Origin: Hofstenia miamia
Lineage: Eukaryota; Xenacoelomorpha; Acoela
Length of the DNA: 64,000 nucleotides
NCBI GenBank assembly: GCA_004352715.1
Contig: SCFE01000083.1
Span: forward strand, 223,860-287,859
Direction of reading: 5' to 3'
Shown: piece by piece, positions 13,556 to 26,400 of the stretch
Layout of the letters: each line of letters begins with the position of its first letter
How positions within the stretch are numbered: position 1 is the stretch's first letter
Program-made: the position numbers and the translations under genes
The notes under the pieces: generated by a model
The model's database searches: none
What the model was told of the DNA's origin: nothing
The model's input: the letters and a program-made list of their open reading frames with translations, nothing else

Positions 13556-16500
13556 TATTTATGCTTTCACAAAAAGTAAGTGACGTATATTACTCGTAAC
13601 CTTACCTATTACTTTTCGTTCTTGCTTATTAATTTTTATTCTAATGAAAAACTTTAAGCTCACTATGCCGATAGCAAGAATTCTTTAGACATTCTTGACA
13701 AATAAGTATATTGTGTACTGAATTAACTAAATAGTATATTTTTATAAGAAGTAAGAACACCATAAGAATAAGAACACTTTAAAAACACTATGTTAATCCA
13801 AAAAATATTATATTTAATTAAATTATATGTAAGGAATAATTATTTCCAATCGTAACGCGGCAACGATTATTATAGTACCGAATACTACTCGTTACCAGAG
13901 ATGTAAATATGCTGGGCTGCAAATGCCTGTTATGAGCTGCGATAAACTTTACTCTAAATGGGCTAATTTTTTATGAGCCCGATGGACTGATAATTTAAAG
14001 GCATGCTTGGCAAAAAATAATATGCTTGCTGGGATAAAAAAAAATGAATATATATATATATATATTCATACGTACAGCATATATATATATATATATATAA
14101 CAATAACAATAACATGTATTCCCAAATGCGAAATATATGCAAGTAAAAGAGGGAAATTTGAAAGGAAATTACTCATGAATACTGCTGCTATTTCTGGCGT
14201 TGAACGCTCTTATTGAGGCAGGAACATAAGAGTGAGCACAACGTGTTGTAAGACACAGCTTGGGACGAATAGACTTTCCGTGTCTTGTCGTTTTCACTTC
14301 CAGCTTGTGCAAATCGCCACCCCTTACACGTAGGTATTTTTGAAAATGTTTGCGTGCCTGCTGCAGTCTACGTTCCTTCATGGAAGCAATAACCTGGTCT
14401 CACAGCATCTCTCTGCCCGGCGTTTAATTTTCTCAATCTTCTTTTCGTCTTCTTGGGTTAAAGAGTAAGCAAACACAGGGTTCCCGTATTCAATTAAACT
14501 TAGGACATTTTGTTTCATGTATGTCGTAAGAACCTCTCGAGGAGCACCCCAATCGCGAAGCTTATACATCATGTACAGTATTGAATTAGCTTTCTGAAGT
14601 CTGTGTCTAGAATGTGACTTCCATTTTAGGTCCCCAGTAAGTACAAATCCAAAAAGTGTAGCTTCATCAACAGTTCGGATGCATGAATCTTGAATAACTG
14701 TACTAAGTTCGTGCCGTCAGCGTACTTCACTAAAATCTTATCCTTATTCGATGGTTCCTGTGATACCCTCATATCATCGGTAAAACTGACAAAAAGCAAC
14801 GGAGATATAACTTCACCCTGTGGAACGCCCACATGAAGTGCAACTTTCATACTTCTTGCATCAGAGATAATTGTAACAATACATCGGTCACTAATAAAAC
14901 TGATAGTCCAATTTATTATCCAATATTGACTGCATAAATCAATAAGTTTCCGGACCAATTTAATATGATGTATTGTATCAAAGGCTCTTGAAAAATCAAG
15001 CAAAAGTACCCGCAGGGAACAAGAATCAACGAAATCTAACTTCTCTAGCATAAAATGTATAATCTCTATAATAGCATCCGTCGTCGAAAATCCTTTGCGA
15101 TATGCGAATTGAACGTCATCCAAACGGATTTCTTGACACGCTTTGCCTGCAAAGGATGTAACAGTGATTGCCCTGAGATCTTTTATTTTCGTAGGCTTAG
15201 AAATTGTCGCTAGCGGCCGTATTATACATTCCTTTCAAGGGTACTCGCCCCTATCAATTGCTCTTTGAAAAATAACCTGATATGGTGTAGCTAACTCTCT
15301 GGCAGCTATGCGAAAAGTGCGCGCTGTAAGTCCAGATGGATCTACCGCTTTGCTGTTTGAAACATGTTTCAACCCCTGTGTTACTTCTTGCATATCCAAC
15401 ACTGGCGCTGGTCTTACAGCCTCGGAGAAAAGAATAGGCGATGTGAGTAGCCGCAGGTTACCATAAGCGTTAGTATGATCTGAGAAACGAGCGCTCTTAC
15501 CTGGCAAGTTTTGCCTCACATTTCTGGTATATTATCGGTAATGAGAGACGGTTTATCCTTTCCTGAGATAGACGCTATACATTCTGCATATCACTCTGTA
15601 CCGGGGAAGAATTACGAAATATTCTACCAATGTATCCTTATGCGCTTTTCTTGTAAGGTTTGTCACATGCCTAGTATGCACTCTAATGTCATATCGAGTA
15701 ACCTTATCATTCTGAGCAAATTTATCTTTACACTTGATGGCACTACGTACTTCTCTGCTAAAACACGGTTTGTTCCTTTTTACTTCAATGCGTTTTTCTG
15801 TAAACGCCAAATCACATGAGAACTTGTGATACCATATACCAGTAAATTCTCTTGGCAATTTAAAAGGCCTCAACTTAATACGCATGATATTGCTTTCCGG
15901 AAGCATACTCACTCTATATTCTTGATATCAGTACAGTACGAATAATCAATATATACCGCTACGCCCCCGCCTTTTTTCCGCGGGTACAAGTAGGCAATCT
16001 ATCGTCGTGTTCGAGGACATACCATTGCTGACATAAATCAATATGCATTCGTGGAACATTTTCGTTAATCCAGGATTCTGTAATCTCAGGTCTGCTAAAT
16101 GCATCGATCCTCAGCTTAAGTTCCTCCATTTTGTTGCACACACTTTGAGCAATACCAGTGAAAATCTGTGGCAGAAATTGTGTCTTATGCCTCGATATCC
16201 TAACAGGTTCGGTACACCGAGAATTGCCTAGTCAATTATCATTTGTTATCTCCACCTGCTTATTATCCATATACAAATTATTAACTCTTATTATCAAGTG
16301 ATTTCCCTCGATTCCGCTATTTATTAATTCCCATCGTTTCTTCGAAACATTTCTTTCTTTCAACTTGGCCTCAAAGGGTAAATCAGGGGTAATGTACACA
16401 CGATTCTTAAAGGATTTCAACCGAGTCGCTTTAGACAAAAGTTTCCGAACATCCCACGGATTACTTAGCGTAACTAACATATTTCGAGGCTTAGCAGTAT

Positions 16501-19500
16501 TCAAATGAAACTTACCCAATNNNNNNNNNNNNNNNNNNNNNNNNNNNNNNNNNNNNNNNNNNNNNNNNNNNNNNNNNNNNNNNNNNNNNNNNNNNNNNNN
16601 NNNNNNNNNNNNNNNNNNNNNNNNNNNNNNNNNNNNNNNNNNNNNNNNNNNNNNNNNNNNNNNNNNNNNNNNNNNNNNNNNNNNNNNNNNNNNNNNNNNN
16701 NNNNNNNNNNNNNNNNNNNNNNNNNNNNNNNNNNNNNNNNNNNNNNNNNNNNNNNNNNNNNNNNNNNNNNNNNNNNNNNNNNNNNNNNNNNNNNNNNNNN
16801 NNNNNNNNNNNNNNNNNNNNNNNNNNNNNNNNNNNNNNNNNNNNNNNNNNNNNNNNNNNNNNNNNNNNNNNNNNNNNNNNNNNNNNNNNNNNNNNNNNNN
16901 NNNNNNNNNNNNNNNNNNNNNNNNNNNNNNNNNNNNNNNNNNNNNNNNNNNNNNNNNNNNNNNNNNNNNNNNNNNNNNNNNNNNNNNNNNNNNNNNNNNN
17001 NNNNNNNNNNNNNNNNNNNNNNNNNNNNNNNNNNNNNNNNNNNNNNNNNNNNNNNNNNNNNNNNNNNNNNNNNNNNNNNNNNNNNNNNNNNNNNNNNNNN
17101 NNNNNNNNNNNNNNNNNNNNNNNNNNNNNNNNNNNNNNNNNNNNNNNNNNNNNNNNNNNNNNNNNNNNNNNNNNNNNNNNNNNNNNNNNNNNNNNNNNNN
17201 NNNNNNNNNNNNNNNNNNNNNNNNNNNNNNNNNNNNNNNNNNNNNNNNNNNNNNNNNNNNNNNNNNNNNNNNNNNNNNNNNNNNNNNNNNNNNNNNNNNN
17301 NNNNNNNNNNNNNNNNNNNNNNNNNNNNNNNNNNNNNNNNNNNNNNNNNNNNNNNNNNNNNNNNNNNNNNNNNNNNNNNNNNNNNNNNNNNNNNNNNNNN
17401 NNNNNNNNNNNNNNNNNNNNNNNNNNNNNNNNNNNNNNNNNNNNNNNNNNNNNNNNNNNNNNNNNNNNNNNNNNNNNNNNNNNNNNNNNNNNNNNNNNNN
17501 NNNNNNNNNNNNNNNNNNNNATATATATATATATACATACATACGGGTAGAATAATTTATTACCGCTACCCTCCCACGTTTTATTTTACCTTACTCGTAC
17601 TCGTAATAAATGGATTACGTACCTTTCCGTACCTTTGATATATGTACATATAATAGCCTGTGCTGATCAAAGCTACAGAATGTATTGTTTTCAAATAAAT
17701 ACTGCAAAATGAACAAATGTGTGAATTGTTCCTGAAAAATGTATAACAATAATGAAATGAATCTAATGTAAATTTCCATGGATTACCAAAAGCAGTGTTG
17801 ACCATATTTATAATCTGTTTAACAGATCTGTTAACAATTCGTAAAAACTATGTAAAATAAATGTGTTAACAGATTTATTTTATTGTTGCTATGATTATCC
17901 AATTTTGAAAGTTAGTGCAGTGATAAGAATTTTACACTATTTTACCCTCTAATACTGAACTAAGTTATTCAAAAGCATGATTTTTTCACAAGAACCATTT
18001 CAGTGAAATGCCAATTTTGAGATTATAAAGTACAATTTTGCCTTTCTTTTCTGATATTTTGTAATAAATCTGTTAAACAGATCGATTAAATAAAATGTTT
18101 TACTTTCTGTTAAATGAATCTGTTGAATTTAGAAATATAGTCATCAACACTGACGAAAATCATTAACTTGAGAAAGTAACGAACAAGCAGACTTACTTTG
18201 AGTAGCGAGAATGCAGTGCTATGCACTTGAAATCATTAATAAGAGTGGAAAACTTAGTTAAATAGCAAGTGATTGAAGACGCAATAACAATAATTAATCA
18301 ATTAATTTATTAACAGCAAAACGAGGTCTGCTAAAACAACTCAACTGAGCCAAATACGTACGATAAATAAAAATTTCCCGGCTTATTTAGTCTGCATATC
18401 TATGTATTATATAATTCAGTGTTTATTGCTTATATACAGCAGTTAAGAATCTGCATAAGCATACATTAGAAGGATGCGACAATCGACTCATGAAGCGGCG
18501 TCTTCTTCACCCATACCCGCCCATGCCCGTATTAATAGTATCCACAATCGCATGTACTCGCTGATACAAGGGAGTAAACACGGATAAATGCGGGTAAGCC
18601 TGTATCTGTACAGCCCTAATATATATATATATATATATGTACATAATTGAGCCGTTGCTTTTAATGACATTTTTATATGCTAGAAAAAAATCTACATCCT
18701 TTTTGTATGTTTGAAGCCACGCACTTTGTGAATTTCTAATTTTTCTCTAAAACCGACAATTTGAAATATTAGCCCAAAGAACTATTAATTAATGTCATTA
18801 TTAGTATTTTCTTAAACTATCTCTTCAGGTTTTGGAGCCTTCATCAAATATTATGAGTGATTCTTTAGAATTTAGCAAATCCTTGAACAAAGTTATTTCA
18901 GAAGCTAGTACATTTCAGAATATAGCTGTTTCATATGTAAATATTGGGATTTCAATAACTCAATTATAGATATCGATATATTATTAAGTCGTTCATATAT
19001 ATTAAATTTCTATGTTAAAATTTCCGAGAATATAAATAATCGAAAAACCCTTGGTTTTTTTTAAATCTATAAACAAATAAATATCATCTTTACTTTTTAC
19101 AGGTAAATATTCCACTCAATCATAATGGTCCATTTCAAAGGTTAATTTTGACACATTTTAACATGTGTTTATCTTTGTTTCTTACTTTAGCTGTAGATAA
19201 ATTTCGCTAACAATCAAACCTATATGGCTGCTACAAGCGCATATTGCTCCATAAAGTTCTTAATTAGTTTAACACGTACTTATTTTGTATTTAGTTTCCA
19301 ATTCACTTGAATTCCTTTGTGGAATATTATTCATCGGGGAGTAATTCAAGCGTGCTTTGTGATGAATTGCAAATCTAAGAAATTGTGTCACAATAATTAA
19401 CTTCTCGATGAAAGTATGCATTTGAAGTCGTGTGTTTTAAGTTATTGTGAGCTAGATTCTTTTTCAGGAATTGTAAATTCCCACCATGCATCACCAACTT

Positions 19501-20390
19501 CTAGCAGTAACTAAGAATATCTAAATCTATTGCACAGTGTCAAGTTCCTTTGAAATCTCCCAAAAGGATGATTATTCTGTTAAACCTTTTTTTGTCTATC
19601 ATACATGCATTTCAAAAAGTGTCAAAATCAATATATTTGCCAATATATTACAAAATTTATAACTACAAACTATATAATATTAATGAAGGTGTGAGTGTGT
19701 GCGTCTATGTATGTTGTGAACTCAGTGGAGGAAGTGTGTAAATGTGTATGCTTGTATCTCCAATCAAAGATGGACCGAAAATAAGACCCCGCCCTATTTA
19801 AATAAATGCCAACACCGCCCATTTTAGGCTCATGTTTATAACACTTGTCAAAAAATGTATTTTAATTTGTCATTTTGCCACACCAAGTTTTGGTATGATT
19901 GATATTTCTAATAAAATCTAAATACTGAAACTGATTATTCTAAATTGATATTTAGAAAAGTATGCCATACTATTTTAAAATTTCCAAAATGTTAATTTTA
20001 TTTTTGAACTTTATAATTATAACTTATATAAAATTTAATGGTAATGCACTGTTACAGAATAGCCAGTTTTTTTTTAAATTCGGTCCCTCTTTTCTATTTT
20101 TTCGGCCCAAGCCTGGCCCTTCCCATGGTACACATGAAAATAACGTTATTGTGATAAACGAAATGCATGCAGTAGTTAGAAATGATAATCCCGGGAGGGT
20201 ATAAGTTTTAACATCAGAAGTCATTTTTGTATCATTTTTAAACAAAAAATTTTCAAATTCTAATTCTTTTGCAATTTTTAACTTCTAATTATGTAACAAA
20301 ACATTCATAAAATGTAGACGATCAACTATATCTTCAAGAGTTGCTTTCAATTAATTTAAGAAAAATTTGTAAACTAAAATACTATTTTAT

Positions 20391-20443
<53 letters not shown>

Positions 20444-20458
20444 GTTTATATTTTTATA

Positions 20459-20491
<33 letters not shown>

Positions 20492-23400
20492 NTATTTATT
20501 TATTGCAGTCAACGGGTTGCAGATATTTTGAAATCCATAGGTAGGCAAATTTAGCTACTTTACTTTAACTGGAGTAACGAAGTTATTTTGAAAACAATTA
20601 ATGTAAAACTGTCTGTACTATAAATTCGTTAGCAGCAAGATGTTATAATTTAGTTTTTATAAAGGATTTATTTTACAATGAATTACTTTCAAGTTTTTTG
20701 TCAACCATGGTATATTTTACAATGAATTACTTTCAAGTTTTTGGTCAACCATGGTAATAATCAGCAATGTCATTGAATATTGACGATTGAAAAGACTACA
20801 TTCATTAACAGTTTGAAAGGTTTTTCTAATTCTGGTGGAGCAATAATAAATTATAATATTGGAAACGATTTTCAAGCGTCATTTTCATTTAGTTTTGTCT
20901 CAAAATTGTATATATAATTATATGTCAAGAGCACATTTCAGTGACTATCTACTAAACTTTGTAAATAAGCAAGAGGCCAATAAAATAAATAAGAACGTAA
21001 AGATTAAATTTCTCAAAATTTTAAGAGGAGTGTATGGACCTTAAAAGTCAAAGCAACTGCTTTTCTCACACTTTAAGATGATTTTTTAAGCTTTGTTGAT
21101 ATTTTCATCTAATACTAAAGATCGAAACGAACATAAAATATTGAATTTCTAGTGAATTGATGAATTCATTAGAGTTTTATCAAATGATATGTATTTTTTA
21201 AATACATTAGATTTCAAAATATTTAAAATGTATTTAGTATTGATTTCGTAAAATGTATTTGAACACATTCTTAGTGTATGAAATAAACATATACATTTTT
21301 CAATTTTAATGTATATAGATGTATATATGTAAATTATACTATAAAGAATGCATCATCGATTTTAAAAAATAGATTGAGCTAGATACTAAATTTCTGTATT
21401 TGTAGTGTTGTAAAATTTATTTCATTAATTGAAATTGCATTAAGCATTACAACCACTAGTGTAAAAAGGTGTTTTCCTTTCAATTGGGAAAGATTGCAAG
21501 TGTTGAACCTTAGTTTTAAAATTGAATGACGTTTGCATATGTACAAACAGTTCAAACTTTTAGTTAAACCAATGTTTTTAGTTAAGCAATGTGAAAAATA
21601 TTTTTTCCGAGATTGCCCTAAAAATCTTTAAATCTTTAATCCGAGCTAAATCTTTGATTAATAACTTCAAATATATATCAATTTGAAATCCTGTATATTA
21701 AAAAAATAAAGTGCAATATGGTAAATATTGATTTCAAAATATTTCAGTATTAAAAAATAACCCGCCCTATATTCTTATAATTTTGTAGCCGAAAGATTAA
21801 AGCAGATTTTAGTACATTATTTCAGATAATCAAATGCTTGGAAAACAAGATTTAAATTTTTTTCTCTTACAACTAAATGATTAACTTTCCCCAAAAATAT
21901 ATTGATATGAAATATATTTTCTCAACAAAATAGGGTTTCTAAAATATCACGCTTGCAAAAATCTTTTTTGGCTCCTCCTTTAATAAATTTCTCATGACGA
22001 ACTTGCCTGTGCTCCATTTTCAGCATGACCAACATAACTAAACATAATTTCAGTAATAGTTTGTTTATATCTGCTAGATTGCAATATAGTGCTTACTGTT
22101 TTACATTTTACTTTTGAGTTTTATACAGGGTTCCCATAAAGTCTGGACACAATAAAATTTCATAATTTCGCCACTATCGAAATAAGTGAACTTCTTCCAG
22201 GATAAAGTACATTAAATTTTTAAATTAAGCCTCTATAATCACTGAGAACTATAATTTTAAATCTTTATTGAAGCATGGATGCAAAAAAAATATGAATAAT
22301 TTTAAAGCCTACATTTAAAAATAGTTAATTTTCCTGCGTCCAGACTTTACGGACACCTTGTATTATTAAGGTGATATTTGTAATGGCGTTATTTTAAATG
22401 AATATGCATTTTATAATAATGAAAATATCTATTCCTGTCACAACTTCTAAATTATGTCTTTCATTACTATATTCACATTTTCACCACACCAATTTTCGGG
22501 AAAATTGTGTTCATGTACATTCGTATATTTTATTGTTCGACGAGCTACTTAAACCACTTTTTAGAACTGAATAAAAGGATTTACATTAACCCTAAAAAAC
22601 AAAGCATTTCTTTCAATTTGTCATGGATTCCAAAGTAGTTTATAAGCCCCAAAAAACTTACTAAATAATAAAGATGTCTAAAATCTAAAAAGATGATTGG
22701 ATAGAGAATTGTCTCCTCTTTCATTTTTATTCTTAATTCGTGCCCCGGTGCAAATTTTTCTTGGCGCACCGCGTACAGAAGTGATCGTGAACTACAGTAA
22801 ACAAAATATTTGAAGCTTTTCACCAGTTTATTAGCTGAACACAACGTACGGGAAGAATTTGAAAGTTTTTGCAAAAATTCGATTTTCCAATGAAAAGAAG
22901 TTAATTTTTTCATGTAGTTTAAACACAGGAATAGTTCTTATCACAAATTTTCACTAACAGGAAATAATACTTATCCAGAATTCCCAAATTTCTTTATAGG
23001 CTTGGAGAAAATGTTTGAAAATATGAACAAAACGGTATGTGATTCTAAGTCCCAATATTCAACTTAGGGTTAAAATTCAACTTGCCCAAAATTTAGACTG
23101 CGATTGGACCAATGCAATTCACGTCTAACTTTATTGGTGCAATCAATCACTTATTTCTTGATATATTTTATCTCTTGTTTATTTTTCTGACAACTTAATC
23201 TATTGACTACTACTGCTACTAATATAGATAGCTATTTGAACACACTTCGGTCATCTTTCACATTGATGCATACTTTTTTAAAGGATATTTAGTTCCTTCC
23301 TTTCATTAGGGTGCTACAAAGATTTGTGTATCCACATCATAATATTAACGTTATATTAGAAAAGCTTGATGTAATTTTTTAATAGCCAGATCTATAGATT

Positions 23401-26400
23401 AATAGTTCATGATTAAGAGTAAGGTTTGAAGAGTGCATACAAAGAGTTCTGAATATTANNNNNNNNNNNNNNNNNNNNNNNNNNNNNNNNNNNNNNNNNN
23501 NNNNNNNNNNNNNNNNNNNNNNNNNNNTCTACACCAATGATCTATTTCTTCTATTTCTTGAAAACATTTAAAATGCTTAATATGCTTAATAGCCCTAGTG
23601 AAATTCAGAGGATGTGTAAAACTTACATCACATTTATGTGAACTTTGTACTAGAAATGAAAATTTCATTTCATGGTCAAAATACATAGCCAATATTAAGT
23701 TGTTTGCCCATTAGTTAAGAAGATAATAAAGCGGGGAATTTTACCCAGTCCCTCCTGAATAGGGTTAAATAGTTAAAAAATGCTTGATTCACCTTGATGC
23801 ACTACCTGCCACATTTAAAAACATAATAAATATCTAGACGAATCAAAGTCTACAAATTCTAAATTTTTATATATAATATTAATCAGCATAAAAATCAAAT
23901 AAAACCTTGGGAAGTGTTTCGATTTTCGATGCGCGTTTGAGAAACACTAATTTTCTTAAATTGCATTCTATTTGTATACTACGTAGATGAAGCACACACT
24001 AAGAAAGATCTTCATAAAAATTTAAAGTTGCAATGTGCACTTATTTACTATATGCTAGTATCATTTAGAGATATACGCGTATGGTACAATTAATCCTAAA
24101 TCCTTAATATTTCCCACTGCAAAAACTTTCTATGTTTAAGGTTTGTGTGATTGCTCATTTTAGAAAAGGTATTTTTTTATTTTCAGTGTGAAAATTTAAC
24201 ACATAATTATAAATATCCAGTGTTTAGTGTGATTAAAATTTTTTCAAATGATTCACTGATGCAATAGTATATTACGATTAAATTATTGATCTATCCAATA
24301 ACCTTGACCATGTCAGATATTGTTTCGGCAAGCATAATATAACTCCGTCGCCTTAGATGTTCGAACGCCGTCCGGAGGGACCGAGGATGCCTGCAAAGCA
24401 GTTGAGGCGGCTTATTGGGAAACGGGAAAAAGCCGTGGCGCAGCTTTAGAACAAATATTAAAAATTAGACTCACCTATTTTGTTGTGCTTTCAGATTTTG
24501 GATAGTTTTATTACGTCATCATGTATAAGTGCTTAAAATATTTTTTACGAATCCATAAAAAACTTGGAAAATTCATGACATGTCAATGTTAGAAGTGCAG
24601 CCTAACACAACCTAAGGTTTTCTTTGCTGGGTTTGTTCTTGGATCTAAACTTTTGGATTGTAGACACAAGCACATAGATTACAAAATGCATTATTTATGA
24701 TCAATAACTTCACAAATTCAGGCAGTACTAGTATAAAAGTAATTGAATGTCTATTCAAATTTCATATTATATGTTCTAAGTAACTCAAGTTTTGAATATA
24801 GAAGATACTCAGTTAGAATCCAATCTGAACCAAAGAAATGAAATCCGATTCTCATTCTACGCTTACAAAATGAAATCCGAAAAGTCCAAAATATAGAATA
24901 TCTCCCATTGTTATTATTGCAATTTAAGTATCAGATGTTCTTATTTAATTCGCTTTGTGGGATTCACACAACAATTGAACTCCTTAATTAACTTTGTTTC
25001 TAAATTTTTGTGGAATGCACAATTAAATAATATACAAAATTTGTTTAATTTTGTGTAATATTCTATTGATTTGTTACCATAACAGCTCAAAAATTGAAAT
25101 AAAATACAATTTCAATTCGCATTCAAAGCAACACTTAAAATATACTGTTAATATATCTGCATGGTTCTTTGGTTATCTTCTATAATTAATTAAAAAATAT
25201 CTCAATAAACTAATGCTGACAGGTCGGCAATGTAGTCTTTGATATTGTAATGCACCATGTGTTTATTACATCGTCTGGATAATTACAGTTACTTCCTTTT
25301 TAAAATCTGAAGGATTACGTAACAAGTATTACAAACATAAACATTATATTAATAAATGTTTACTAATTCAAACTATTTTGTGGAAAACATGAATACAAAA
25401 CAATGCAATAAAATAGGGTATATAATAAGTTTAATTCCAATATATATGGTATGACAATACTATTCCTTCGAGAAACAAGTTCACAGTTAAAAATGCTTAA
25501 CCTTTAATATCTAATAGATTGCAATCTATCATTTAATGAAATGTCTTTCTATAAAAATATAAATTTATTTTTTAACCGTTACGCCATCTAGCTTGCTGTT
25601 GTCAAGGTGTCTAAACATAGGTGGAAACGGTCAGCAATACTCTCAACCCGATTGCAGTGACAACTGGCAAAAGTTGCCAAATCCCAATTACTACAAGATC
25701 TCAATAAATATTTCTGGAGTACGGTGATAAAATTGTTGAAGTGTAGGTTGCTGCTCACATTTGGATTTTACAGTTTTTCGTGTGGCAAAAGAAAGAATGA
25801 GCAAGTGGAAAAATACTTTTTTAGAAATACTTTTTTAAATGGCGGGTGAACAAAGCACCTTGACCTGACCCAAACGAATTTAAGAAAAAACGCTCATGCA
25901 GTTCACAAACACTGAAGCATAGCTCGAATTTTGTTGCGTTATGTTATAATGCAGAATTTTAAATAAATTCACTTTTCTCAAATTCTTTAATTGTGATACT
26001 TTTGAAATTCTGCTTAATAACACATAATATACGAGAAGTGGAATATTTTCATTGATTCTGAAATAGATATCAGAAATAATTTTCTCGTGAATCCTGCGTA
26101 ACGCCATTACATTACAGTACTTTTGTAGTTTTAAACTTCTTTTTATGAATTTTATTGGATAGAAAGCTGCATGAAAATATGTTGTCCAATAGAAAAAATA
26201 AGGAATCTCAAAATGTGTTGTTGAAATTGACCCTCAACTTACTTATGTCCAAGTCCATCTTAGCACGTTTTCACAACCCTGGTTAAACATTAGATGTCCT
26301 GCTGAATATATATTTGGTTCCAATTTTGTATATATACGCGTACATTGAAAGAAATGCACGAAATCATTATAAATTTATATTTTTTAGAAAATATCAGATT

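Noticed and set aside
16232-17638. Very long open frames across the 1,000-N gap (and similar ones across the other gaps)
   Set aside because: They consist almost entirely of N and TA repeat; only 16232-16520 has real coding sequence (retrotransposon ORF1).
24350-24450. tRNA gene in the GC-rich patch (contains GTTCGAAC)
   Set aside because: No cloverleaf arms or A-box at the right distance could be drawn; the patch reads better as protein-coding-like.
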